A stretch of 64,000 nucleotides of DNA from an uncultured Sulfitobacter sp. (GTDB lineage: Bacteria > Pseudomonadota > Alphaproteobacteria > Rhodobacterales > Rhodobacteraceae), in contig NZ_CANNBM010000001.1 of the NCBI RefSeq assembly GCF_947502895.1, forward strand, positions 992,001 to 1,056,000. The letters are read 5' to 3'. Below the pieces are notes generated by a model. The model ran no database searches, was not told the origin of the DNA, and saw only the letters and a list, made by a program, of their open reading frames with translations. A program made the position numbers and the translations under genes. How positions within the stretch are numbered: position 1 is the first letter of the stretch; each line of letters begins with the position of its first letter. Positions 15,942 to 24,371 of this stretch are shown here, piece by piece.

Positions 15942-16753
15942 CCCGCAACCTGATCCTTGGTGGTATCCTCTCGGCAGTGTTCCTGACGGCGGCGCTGATT
16001 TCTTTTGTCTGGACGCCTTTCGATCACGCCAGCATGAGCATCCCCGACCGTCTGCAAGCCCCCAACATGATCCACCTGCTGGGCACCGATCACTTTGGCC
16101 GTGACATCCTGAGCCTGATTATGGTGGGGGCGCGCACCTCCATCGCGGTGGCGCTGGTGGCCGTTGGCATCGGCATGGGCCTTGGTATCCCGTTGGGCTT
16201 GTGGGCGGCGGCACGGCGCGGCAGCCTGATCGACGAAGTGATCATGCGCGGCAACGATCTGGTCTTTGCCTTTCCCAGCCTTGTGATCGCGATCCTTATC
16301 ACAGCCGTTTTTGGGGCGGGCGCAGTGAACGCCATCATCGCCATCGGCATCTTCAACATCCCTGTCTTTGCCCGCATCACCCGTGGTGCTGCCCTGTCGC
16401 TGTGGGAGCGGGAGTTCATCCTCGCCGCGCGCGTGGCGGGTAAATCCAGCCTGCGTATCTCGGGCGAGCACATTCTACCCAACATCACCAACCTGCTGAT
16501 CGTCCAAGGCACGATCCAGTTCTCCCTCGGAATTCTGGCCGAGGCGGGGCTGAGCTATGTAGGCCTTGGCGCGCAGCCGCCGACACCCTCATGGGGCAGG
16601 ATGCTGGCAGACGCACAAACAATGGTCAGCATCGCGCCGCATATGGCGCTGATGCCAGGCTGTGCGATCATTCTGACGGTGCTGGGCCTTAACCTGATGG
16701 GCGACGGGCTGCGCGACTTTCTTGATCCGCGGTTGCGCAGGCTGCGCACATGA
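15938..16753 (+). CDS. ABC transporter permease, DppC type
   Basis: 271 aa, second permease of the importer. DppC-type features are LLGTDHFGRDILSLIMVGARTS after the first helix and the EAA loop REFILAARVAGKSSLRISGEH followed by ILPNI. The end reads LNLMGDGLRDFLDPRLR. It overlaps both neighbours by ATGA junctions, so translation is coupled along the operon. It pairs with the preceding permease to form the transmembrane channel. Confidence 0.92.
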   Translation: MTRNLILGGILSAVFLTAALISFVWTPFDHASMSIPDRLQAPNMIHLLGTDHFGRDILSLIMVGARTSIAVALVAVGIGMGLGIPLGLWAAARRGSLIDEVIMRGNDLVFAFPSLVIAILITAVFGAGAVNAIIAIGIFNIPVFARITRGAALSLWEREFILAARVAGKSSLRISGEHILPNITNLLIVQGTIQFSLGILAEAGLSYVGLGAQPPTPSWGRMLADAQTMVSIAPHMALMPGCAIILTVLGLNLMGDGLRDFLDPRLRRLRT

Positions 16754-18348
16754 GCCTGCTGCATCTCCATGATCTACACCTGAGCATCCACAGCTTTGAC
16801 ATTCTCAAGGGCGTGACGCTGCGCATCGACGCGGGCGAGATTGTCGCCATCACAGGCGAGAGCGGGTCAGGCAAATCCATGACCGCCCTTGCCGCGATGC
16901 AACTGCTGCCGGTGGGCGCACAAACACGCGGACAGATCATGCTGGACGGCACCGATCTCGCCACGCTGAGCGAAACAGACCTGTGCGCTCTGCGCGGCAA
17001 CGACATCGGAATGGTGTTCCAAGAGCCGATGACCGCCCTGAACCCCGTCAAAAGCATCGGGGATCAGGTGGCCGAAACAATCCTGATCCATGAAAAGACC
17101 ACACGCAGCGATGCGCGCACGCGTGCGGCCCAAACGCTGGAGCGGGTCGGCCTGCCACAATCGCAGTTTCCGCTTTCGCGCTTTCCACACGAGCTGTCGG
17201 GCGGGCAGCGCCAGCGCGTGGTGATCGCCATGGCCATCGCCCTGCGGCCCCGCCTGCTGATCGCAGATGAGCCGACGACGGCGCTGGATGTGACAACCCA
17301 AGCACAAATACTCGACCTGCTGACCAAACTCGCGCGTGAGGACGGGATGGGCCTGATGATGATTACCCATGATCTGGCCGTGGTGGCGGATATGGCCGAC
17401 CGTATCATCGTCATGCGCCACGGCGAAATCGTCGAGCAAGGCGCCACGCAAACCTTGCTGCGTGACATGCAGCACCCCTATACAAAGATGTTGTTTGCCG
17501 CCTCGGCTCACCGCGTCACCCTGCCTGACGTGAGCGCGGATGCACCACTGTTGGAGGTGTCAGGCGTCAGCCGCGACTACCGCACACCACGCAAAACGCT
17601 GTTTGGCAAAACCGGAACATTCCGCGCCGTGAACAACATCAGCTTTTCGCTAAACAGGGGCGAGCGTTTGGGCCTTGTGGGTGAAAGCGGCTGTGGCAAA
17701 TCCACCCTCACCCGCGCGCTACTGGGCTTGGAAGCGGTGCAGGAAGGCACGATCACACTGGGCGGCGAGCCCGTGTTTACGGGCAACAAACCCAACCTAG
17801 CCGTGCGTCGCCGCATTCAGGTGGTGTTCCAAGATCCCTTCGGCAGCTTCAACCCTCGCCACCGCGTTGCCCGCCAGATTACCGAGCCCTTCCACCTGCT
17901 CGACACCCCTCCCACAGGTGCCGCACGCAAACGCGCCATTGACGAGGCGCTGGTTGCCGTAGGCCTGACACCCCAAGACGCCGATAAATACATCCATGAG
18001 TTTTCAGGCGGCCAGCGCCAGCGTATCGCCATTGCACGCGCGCTGATCATCCGCCCTGACCTGATTGTCTTTGACGAGGCGGTCAGCGCACTGGATGTCT
18101 CGGTACGCGCCCAGATTCTCGATCTGCTGGCCGATCTGTGCCGCGCCTATGATCTGGGCTATCTGTTTATCAGCCATGACCTGAGTGTGGTGCGCACGAT
18201 CACCGACCGCGTGCTGGTCATGAAATCCGGCCAGATTGTTGAAGAAGGTGCGACCGAGCGCGTCTTTTCCGACCCCAAACACAGCTATACCAAATCCCTC
18301 ATCGCAGCCGCCCCTGTGCTGCCCGATCTCAAAGGTGCCACCGCATGA
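16750..18348 (+). CDS. Double ABC ATPase (DppD-DppF fusion)
   Basis: 532 aa with two nucleotide-binding domains in one chain, as in GsiA and YejF. Domain 1 (about 1-260) has Walker A GESGSGKS (36-43), signature LSGGQRQRV and Walker B LLIADEPTTALD. Domain 2 (about 270-525) has Walker A GESGCGKS, signature FSGGQRQRI and LIVFDEAVSALD. In domain 2 the usual DEP after Walker B reads DEAVSALD, a common variant in this family. It powers the importer formed with the two permeases just upstream, with which it overlaps by ATGA. Confidence 0.93.
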   Translation: MSLLHLHDLHLSIHSFDILKGVTLRIDAGEIVAITGESGSGKSMTALAAMQLLPVGAQTRGQIMLDGTDLATLSETDLCALRGNDIGMVFQEPMTALNPVKSIGDQVAETILIHEKTTRSDARTRAAQTLERVGLPQSQFPLSRFPHELSGGQRQRVVIAMAIALRPRLLIADEPTTALDVTTQAQILDLLTKLAREDGMGLMMITHDLAVVADMADRIIVMRHGEIVEQGATQTLLRDMQHPYTKMLFAASAHRVTLPDVSADAPLLEVSGVSRDYRTPRKTLFGKTGTFRAVNNISFSLNRGERLGLVGESGCGKSTLTRALLGLEAVQEGTITLGGEPVFTGNKPNLAVRRRIQVVFQDPFGSFNPRHRVARQITEPFHLLDTPPTGAARKRAIDEALVAVGLTPQDADKYIHEFSGGQRQRIAIARALIIRPDLIVFDEAVSALDVSVRAQILDLLADLCRAYDLGYLFISHDLSVVRTITDRVLVMKSGQIVEEGATERVFSDPKHSYTKSLIAAAPVLPDLKGATA

Positions 18349-18695
18349 AAACGATCAATCTTCTGGACAAGCTCAATCAATTCTCAACCCACTGGGACCC
18401 GCATGTGGTGGCCGACTATAACGACAACGACGTGATGGTGGCCAAATTCTCGGGGGAGTTTCCGTTTCACCTGCACGAAGATACCGATGATTTTTTCTAT
18501 GTGCTGCAAGGGGAGTTTACGATGGACCTCGAGAACGAGAGCCATACCGTCAAAGCAGGAGAGATGTTCATTGTGCCCAAAGGCGTCACCCACCGCCCGC
18601 GTGCAATCAAGGAATGTCACGTTATCCTGATTGAGCCCAAAGGCACCCCCAACACCGGCGATGCCGAGACAGCCAGCGCCAAGCCAAGGATTTAA
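18345..18695 (+). CDS. Single-domain cupin protein
   Basis: 116 aa cytoplasmic beta-barrel protein. Cupin motif 1 is FPFHLHEDTDDFFYVLQGEF, with the metal-binding His-X-His and Glu/Asp positions. Motif 2 is AGEMFIVPKGVTHRPRA. Its start overlaps the ATPase stop (ATGA), so it is made with the transporter. Such cupins are often small-molecule-binding or isomerase-like accessory proteins, and nothing in the sequence fixes the ligand. It may act on whatever the transporter imports. Confidence 0.85.
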   Translation: MKTINLLDKLNQFSTHWDPHVVADYNDNDVMVAKFSGEFPFHLHEDTDDFFYVLQGEFTMDLENESHTVKAGEMFIVPKGVTHRPRAIKECHVILIEPKGTPNTGDAETASAKPRI

Positions 18696-18698
18696 ACC

Positions 18699-19688
18699 AT
18701 GCAAGCGGGACCCACCAACAGCCTTTGCGATATTGCGGGCCTGCGTGTCGGCAATGCGCAGGACGTAGCCTTGAAATCAGGCACCACTGTTGTGGTGGGC
18801 GATGCGCCCTTCGTTGCCTCTGTCGCCGTCATGGGCGGTGCCCCGGGCACGCGCGAGACTGATTTGCTGGCCCCCGACAAATCAGTGGCGGCCGTCGATG
18901 CACTGGTGTTGTCGGGCGGTTCCGCCTACGGGCTGGACGCATGCTCGGGCGTGGTGGACGGACTGCGCCGCGACGGGCGCGGGTTTCGCATCGGGCCTGC
19001 GCAAATCCCGCTGGTACCTGGGGCGATCCTGTTTGATCTGCTGAACGGTGGCGAAAAAGACTGGCAAGAGAACCCTTATCGCGCGCTGGGGCTGGCCGCC
19101 TATGACGCAGCACAAGCGCAGTTCGAGATTGGTAGCGTCGGCGCGGGCACAGGTGCGCTGACAGCCATGCTCAAGGGCGGGCTAGGTACTGCATCGCTCA
19201 CCCTGCCTGATGGCAGCACGGTTGCCGCATTGGTCGCGGCCAATCCCGTGGGGGCTGTCACCACACCCGGTGACAGGCATTTCTACGCCGCGCCATTCGA
19301 GATGGAAGAGGAGTTTGGCGGCCTTGGCCCTGACCCTGCCAGCGGTCTGGGCCTCAGCCGTGAGAGCCGCAAGATGAATGCAATGTCAGCACGCGCCAAT
19401 ACCACCATCGCCATTGTCGCTACCGATGCAACGCTGACCAAAGCCGAATGTCACCGTGTCGCCACAGCCGCTCATGACGGCATCGCCCGCGCCTGCTTGC
19501 CGGCCCATACCCCCATGGACGGTGATCTGGTGTTCGCCCTGACAACCGGCGCGAAGCCCGCGGCTGATGTGTTGATGACGGGCCATGCTGCCGCCCTGTG
19601 CCTCAGCCGCGCCATAGCGCGCGCTGTCTATCATGCTACACCTGCGCAGGGCGATATCATGCCCTGCTGGAAGGATACCAATGCCTGA
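18699..19688 (+). CDS. P1-family self-cleaving aminopeptidase (DmpA/BapA-like)
   Basis: 329 aa Ntn-hydrolase. P1 peptidases are made as precursors that cut themselves to free an N-terminal nucleophile. The site here is ARAN/TTIAIVATDATL, between Asn234 and Thr235. The SGGSAYGLDACSGVVDGLRR segment and NPVGAV are family motifs. DmpA and BapA release N-terminal D- or beta-amino acids from short peptides. No signal peptide is seen, so it probably acts in the cytoplasm on an imported peptide. The next gene starts inside its last codons. Confidence 0.9.
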   Translation: MQAGPTNSLCDIAGLRVGNAQDVALKSGTTVVVGDAPFVASVAVMGGAPGTRETDLLAPDKSVAAVDALVLSGGSAYGLDACSGVVDGLRRDGRGFRIGPAQIPLVPGAILFDLLNGGEKDWQENPYRALGLAAYDAAQAQFEIGSVGAGTGALTAMLKGGLGTASLTLPDGSTVAALVAANPVGAVTTPGDRHFYAAPFEMEEEFGGLGPDPASGLGLSRESRKMNAMSARANTTIAIVATDATLTKAECHRVATAAHDGIARACLPAHTPMDGDLVFALTTGAKPAADVLMTGHAAALCLSRAIARAVYHATPAQGDIMPCWKDTNA

Positions 19689-20478
19689 CCTGCACATCGG
19701 TGATGTCACGCTTCACTACGCCCAAGAGGGCGTCGGACCACCCCTGTTACTGATCGCAGGGATGATAAGCGACGGGGCAAGCTGGGCCCCGCTACTGCCT
19801 TTGCTAGAGCCGCATTTTACCGTAATCCGTCCCGATATGCGCACGACAGGTCAGACAACACCTTGGAACGCGCCCGCCTCCATCCCCCTATTCGCGCAAG
19901 ATTGCGCAGCCCTGCTGGCGCATTTGGGCCTTGGCCCTGCACATGTCATGGGCCATTCACTGGGCGGTATGATCGGGTGGGAGCTGGCGCGGGCATATCC
20001 TGCGCAGGTCCGCAGCCTGACCCTTGCCGCCTCTGCCCCTCTGCGGCTGGAGCGGAACGTAGCCCTGTTCAAAACCCTCGCGGCAATACGCACCAGCAAT
20101 GCCGCGCCTGACGTCTGGCTGCGCGCGTTGTTTCCATGGCTATTCGCGCCCGCACTATTCGAGGCGGAAGGCGCTATTGAACAGGCAGTCGCCGCTGCGC
20201 TGGCATATCCCTTTGCGCAAACACCGCAAGCCATGGCGCACCAGATTGCCGCCCTCGACGGCTATGCGCCCGATGCCACCGCACCACCGACCTGCCCCAT
20301 ACAATCTTTGCTGGCGCAGGACGATCTGATTATGCCAGCCGCGCTTGCCCAGACCGTTCTGGGCGAAGTTCAGACACATATGGTTCCGCATGCGGGCCAT
20401 TCAATTCATTGGGACGCGCCCGATGCCGTGGCTGCCCACTTGATCCGCTTTACCTCCCACCAAAAGGAGCCTTCCTGA
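19681..20478 (+). CDS. Alpha/beta hydrolase
   Basis: 265 aa. The nucleophile elbow is GHSLGG (Ser93) and the catalytic His lies in PHAGHSIHWDAP near residue 246. The acid is probably the Asp of LLAQDDLIMP. The N-terminal LLLIAGMISDGASW forms the oxyanion region. ATG at 19681 overlaps the end of the peptidase gene by eight bases. The substrate is unknown. In this operon it could process an ester, lactone or amide related to the imported compound. Confidence 0.85.
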   Translation: MPDLHIGDVTLHYAQEGVGPPLLLIAGMISDGASWAPLLPLLEPHFTVIRPDMRTTGQTTPWNAPASIPLFAQDCAALLAHLGLGPAHVMGHSLGGMIGWELARAYPAQVRSLTLAASAPLRLERNVALFKTLAAIRTSNAAPDVWLRALFPWLFAPALFEAEGAIEQAVAAALAYPFAQTPQAMAHQIAALDGYAPDATAPPTCPIQSLLAQDDLIMPAALAQTVLGEVQTHMVPHAGHSIHWDAPDAVAAHLIRFTSHQKEPS

Positions 20479-21854
20479 TGCACACCGATCTTTACGGCCT
20501 GCCCGTCACAGTGCAGCGCGATGATACGTTGCAAGGTATCAATGACTTCATCCATGGGTTTCTCAGCTATCATCCCAAAGCCACCCATATTATCGGCGCT
20601 GCCGATGCTGCACCCGAGTGCGCGTTGGCCAATGCCTATGCCGCGATGCTGTGGATGTTTCTGGAAGCGCCAGTAGCGCCACAAAAAGCAGCGCCCTATC
20701 TGGAACGCGCGCAAGCAGCACGCGGCGGCGTAACCCGACGCGAAGGGCTGATCATCGACGCCGTCGCTGCATGGACGCAGGGTGACGTGCCAGAGCTGCT
20801 GGCGCTCTGTGACCAGATCACCACCGATCACCCGCGCGACATGTCAGTCCTAAAGCTGGCGCAATATCACCTGTTTAATCTGGGCGATGCGGCGGGGATG
20901 CTGCGCATGGCGCTCAAGGCGCTGCCAACAGCCGAAGATATCGCGTATGCCCACGGCATGATCGCCTTTGGCTATGAGCAATGCCACCTGCTGGACCGCG
21001 CCGAGGCGGCAGCGCGTCACGCAATATCGCTGCAACCCGACGAAGCATGGTCGCACCACGCAATTGCCCACGTCATGCTGACGCAGGGCCGCGTCGCCGA
21101 AGGGGCCGCATTTATGGAAAGCGTGGCCGAGACATGGGGCCAGCTCAACAGCTTTATGCGCAGCCATAACTGGTGGCATCTGGCGTTGTTTTACCTGAGC
21201 CTCGGGCGGCATGACGATGTACGCCGCGCTTATGACACGCATGTCTGGGGGCTGGCCAAAGACTATTCACAAGATCAGGTCGGTGCGACATCGCTGCTGG
21301 CGCGGATGGAATTTGCGGGTGTTGACGTCGGCGAGCGGTGGGCCGATGTGGCGGATTATGTCGCATTGCGCGGGGCCGATACAGTTAATCCGTTCCTGAC
21401 GCTGCAATATCTCTATGCGCTGGCGCGGACCAAGCGGAGCGAGGCAGATAACTTGATGCAAGCCATTCGCGACCGTGCAGAGGACACCCGCCAGCATGAC
21501 CACATCGCATGGCGCGAGGTGGCGCTGCCTGCTGCAACGGGGATCATGGCGCATGCCAAGGGCGACTGGCCCACCGCGATCAGCGACATGGCACGCGCAC
21601 TGCCGCGCATGTCGGAATGTGGCGGCAGTCATGCGCAGCGTGATCTGTTCGAGCAGATACATCTGGACGCACTGGTGCAAGACGGCCGTGCCTCGGCAGC
21701 GCAACAAGTGCTGGAAATGCGGCGCACCTACGATCCGGACGGCGTGCCGCTGAACCTGATGCTGGGCGAGGTCTATGCCAAATCAGGCCTGCCCGTTCTG
21801 GCAGAAGAAGCCCGCGCGCGCGCGGCACAAACCCTGTCACAACACAGCAGTTGA
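20478..21854 (+). CDS. TTC38-like tetratricopeptide protein
   Basis: 458 aa soluble helical-repeat protein resembling the TTC38 family, which spans bacteria and eukaryotes. Recognisable stretches are ANAYAAMLWMFLEAP, LLDRAEAAARHAISLQPDEA, SHHAIAHVMLTQGR and NWWHLALFYLSLGRHDD. AAAGGAG precedes the start, and the ATG overlaps the preceding TGA by one base. It is the last gene of the seven-gene operon. TTC38 proteins have no settled molecular role; the conserved His/Trp cluster around residues 190-240 hints at more than a scaffold. Confidence 0.82.
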   Translation: MHTDLYGLPVTVQRDDTLQGINDFIHGFLSYHPKATHIIGAADAAPECALANAYAAMLWMFLEAPVAPQKAAPYLERAQAARGGVTRREGLIIDAVAAWTQGDVPELLALCDQITTDHPRDMSVLKLAQYHLFNLGDAAGMLRMALKALPTAEDIAYAHGMIAFGYEQCHLLDRAEAAARHAISLQPDEAWSHHAIAHVMLTQGRVAEGAAFMESVAETWGQLNSFMRSHNWWHLALFYLSLGRHDDVRRAYDTHVWGLAKDYSQDQVGATSLLARMEFAGVDVGERWADVADYVALRGADTVNPFLTLQYLYALARTKRSEADNLMQAIRDRAEDTRQHDHIAWREVALPAATGIMAHAKGDWPTAISDMARALPRMSECGGSHAQRDLFEQIHLDALVQDGRASAAQQVLEMRRTYDPDGVPLNLMLGEVYAKSGLPVLAEEARARAAQTLSQHSS

Positions 21855-21921
21855 GCAGCGTTGCAGCAGGGCATCTGGACCGCTAGGCTGGAGCAATTGA
21901 ACAAAAAGGGATTGACCAGAC

Positions 21922-22512
21922 ATGAGCACAGATTGGTATTACGCCGTTGAAGGAAATTCACACGGACCTGTCAGCGCACAAGAGTTTGAAGAACTGATTG
22001 CCGTTGGAACCATAAGGGGCGATACGTTGGTCTGGCAGGAAGGCATGGACGACTGGCTGCCCTACCGTCGGGCGAACACGGGGACCGGTGCAATGCCCCC
22101 ACCCGACCGCATGCCATCGAGTAACGCCAGCGATCCCGCACGCGGTGACGCCAACACCTTTCCCGGAGCGTTGAAAGACGGCTTGGCGCGGTATGTCGAT
22201 TTCAAGACCCGCTCGACCCGCTCACAGTTCTGGTGGTGGGTGCTTTGGTCGATAATTTTCAGCATCGGTTCTGCGATGATCGACAGCGCGATCGGTGCGG
22301 GCGATAGCGGGCCGGTAGGATTGTTGGTTTCACTGGCGCTGTTCCTGCCCTCCCTTGCGGTGGCAATCCGGCGTTTGCATGACATCGGGCGCACAGGCTG
22401 GTGGTATCTGCTGGTCTTTATACCCATTGTAGGATGGATTGTTTTGATCGTCTTCTACTGCACCAAAACAGAAGAGACGCCAAACCAATGGGGCATGCCA
22501 CCCAACAGGTGA
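21922..22512 (+). CDS. GYF_2-DUF805 membrane protein
   Basis: 196 aa. Residues 1-55 form a GYF_2-type domain (WYYAVEGNSHGPVSAQEFEE and DTLVWQEGMDDWLPYR), a fold that binds proline-rich peptides. A Pro/Ser linker is followed by a DUF805 membrane domain (about 75-190) with three helices and the family motif AIRRLHDIGRTGWWYLL. The C-terminal QWGMPP is typical. Both domain types are common in bacterial membrane proteins of unknown role. The spacing from the TPR gene (67 bases) leaves it unclear whether it belongs to the operon. Confidence 0.85.
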   Translation: MSTDWYYAVEGNSHGPVSAQEFEELIAVGTIRGDTLVWQEGMDDWLPYRRANTGTGAMPPPDRMPSSNASDPARGDANTFPGALKDGLARYVDFKTRSTRSQFWWWVLWSIIFSIGSAMIDSAIGAGDSGPVGLLVSLALFLPSLAVAIRRLHDIGRTGWWYLLVFIPIVGWIVLIVFYCTKTEETPNQWGMPPNR

Positions 22513-22522
22513 GCCCGCGGCA

Positions 22523-22597
22523 AAGGGTGTCAGGGGGCCAGCCCCCTTGGCCCCGAAGGGCCAATTCCCCCGGAGGATTTAAGGCCAAGAAAAATAG
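22523..22597. repeat. Dispersed intergenic repeat, copy B (inverted)
   Basis: The reverse complement of this stretch is nearly identical to 9805-9874: CTATTTTTCTTGGCC, then TAAATCCTCCGGGGGAATTG and a GC-rich palindrome. It fills the gap between two convergent genes. Confidence 0.85.
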
Positions 22598-22601
22598 AAA
22601 G

Positions 22602-23297
22602 TCAGGCGCGCGGGCCGATTGTGACCTCAAGCTCTGCTATGCCGTCCACGCCGCCTGTAATCACATCACCTGCGGTAACGGATGCAACACCTGCGGGTGT
22701 CCCTGTCATCACCAGATCACCGGGCGCGAGGGTCATACCTTGGCTCAGGGTGGCGATGTGGTCGGAGACGGACCAGATCAGATCGGCGATGTCGGCGTTC
22801 TGACGGATATCACCGTTCACAGCCAGCCAGATGCGCCCATTGGTCAGGCTTGGCACCTGTGCGATCGGCTTGAGCGGAGCGATAGGCGCCGAAAGGTCGA
22901 ATGCTTTGGACCAGTCCCAAGGGCGGCGGGTCTGCTTGGCCTCGGCCTGTAGATCGCGGCGGGTCAGGTCAATGCCGACAGAGGCACCCCAGATGTGGGC
23001 CGCGACGTCTTCGGGCGCAATGTTGGAGCCACCTTTGCCTATCGCGATCACCAACTCGATCTCGTGATGCAGGTCGTTGGTAAGTGTCGGGTAGGGCAAC
23101 GTGCAGGGCGTATCGCAGGCTGCATCGGCTGGCTTGGTGAAGAAAAACGGTGGCTCCCGATCGGGATCATTGCCCATTTCGCGCGCGTGGGCCTCGTAAT
23201 TCCGGCCAACGCAAAAAATTCGGCGCACGGGAAAGCGCGCTTTGCTGCCCTGCACCGCAAGACTGGCTTGGGGTGGGGTCGGGATAACATATTCCAT
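22602..23297 (-). CDS. FAH-family hydrolase (fumarylpyruvate hydrolase-like)
   Basis: 231 aa. Fumarylacetoacetase-superfamily features are RIFCVGRNYEAHAREMG, the metal-binding Glu residues in DLHHEIELVIAIGKGG, ASVGIDLTRRDLQ, KAFDLSAPIAP and the end motif GDLVMTGTPAGV. Such enzymes cleave C-C bonds in acylpyruvates from aromatic catabolism or decarboxylate oxaloacetate. No aromatic ring-cleavage genes are near, so the precise substrate is open. The gene stands alone and is convergent with the GYF-DUF805 gene. Confidence 0.85.
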   Translation of the reverse strand: MEYVIPTPPQASLAVQGSKARFPVRRIFCVGRNYEAHAREMGNDPDREPPFFFTKPADAACDTPCTLPYPTLTNDLHHEIELVIAIGKGGSNIAPEDVAAHIWGASVGIDLTRRDLQAEAKQTRRPWDWSKAFDLSAPIAPLKPIAQVPSLTNGRIWLAVNGDIRQNADIADLIWSVSDHIATLSQGMTLAPGDLVMTGTPAGVASVTAGDVITGGVDGIAELEVTIGPRA

Positions 23298-23408
23298 AGT
23301 CAGGAACCTTTCAGGCCAAAGCGATCACCGGATGTTTCGCGCACGAAACAACCTGCTAAATTTTAACCAAAATATTAGTCATTTGGTAAGGGTGGTTGCA
23401 CAGTCGGG

Positions 23409-24227
23409 TCAGTCCCCCAGCTTTGCATGCACCTCGTCCAGATCAATCTCGCCTATGGGCATTTTGTTTGCGGGGTTTTCAAAGTCGTATTTGAACAGGT
23501 TAAAATCACGTTTGTAGATTTCATAAACCAGATGCATCGAGAGGTCGTCGAAGTAATCCTCGACCGGATGGGCGCGCTTGGGGCCGTGACCTTCGCTCTC
23601 GTTAAAGCGGGGGATGGTGGTCAGATCAATCGCATTGGGTGTCTCGATAGCGTCCAGCACATCGCGCATCCCGTCATTGAAACTCTCGGTCCAGACGATT
23701 TTGTCGTACGTGCCGCCGTTTACGATAAAGGTGCTAACGTGGCCAGACATGGCCGACCAGTGAATGTCGGGGTCCATCGGGCGGCGCCAGCGAATGGTAT
23801 CGCGCGCAAACAGCAAGAAGCGGCGGAAGCTGGCGATCTGGTCAAATTCCTGCTTGCCGTCGGGGCCACCAACCTCGATCCCGTATTTTTGCACCAAAAG
23901 TGGCACTAAATTGCCACGGTACCGTTTGCCGTTACGCTGGATGCCACAGATTTTATCGAAGAAGGAGCTGAGGATGCGGGTGTAGGGATTGCGCACACAG
24001 GTAAAGGCGTACGAGCTGTGATTTTGCACATTTCGTGCAATCGCATCCTGACTGCCATCAAGCGCCCATTTGTGCATTCCGCCCTTAGCATCATGGATAT
24101 CGCCATCAAAAAAGGCCCCATGATCAGAGTAATACATGATTTGCCCAATGGTCGAACAGGCGCATTTGGGCACCACACGGTACACCACGCTCTCACTCTC
24201 GGTCATCCAAGTTCCCGGGAAACCCAT
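23409..24227 (-). CDS. Sulfotransferase family protein
   Basis: 272 aa. Two PAPS-binding elements of carbohydrate-type sulfotransferases are visible: a P-loop-like YRVVPKCACSTIGQ near residue 20 (5' phosphosulfate loop) and the 3' phosphate site CVRNPYTRILSSFFDKI near residue 80. It should transfer sulfate from PAPS to a glycan or lipid. It is divergent from a DUF5928 glycosyltransferase across a 144-base AT-rich gap, which suggests that both modify cell-surface carbohydrate. The acceptor is unknown. Confidence 0.83.
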   Translation of the reverse strand: MGFPGTWMTESESVVYRVVPKCACSTIGQIMYYSDHGAFFDGDIHDAKGGMHKWALDGSQDAIARNVQNHSSYAFTCVRNPYTRILSSFFDKICGIQRNGKRYRGNLVPLLVQKYGIEVGGPDGKQEFDQIASFRRFLLFARDTIRWRRPMDPDIHWSAMSGHVSTFIVNGGTYDKIVWTESFNDGMRDVLDAIETPNAIDLTTIPRFNESEGHGPKRAHPVEDYFDDLSMHLVYEIYKRDFNLFKYDFENPANKMPIGEIDLDEVHAKLGD

Positions 24228-24371
24228 GCCGCGCTACTCCTGCTCAAACTGCTTGTGCCGCCTCTTGGGACGGCTTTTGATCTACAAAAGCAAATAATTG
24301 CTGTTTATTCAATGAGTGTTCACGATTATCTATGTAAACAATCGAGTATATTTACGGTGAATGGTTCCTGA

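Noticed and set aside
21982..22040. GGAAC ... CGTT inside the GYF-DUF805 gene
   Set aside because: Spacer is 14 bases and the site is inside a coding region.
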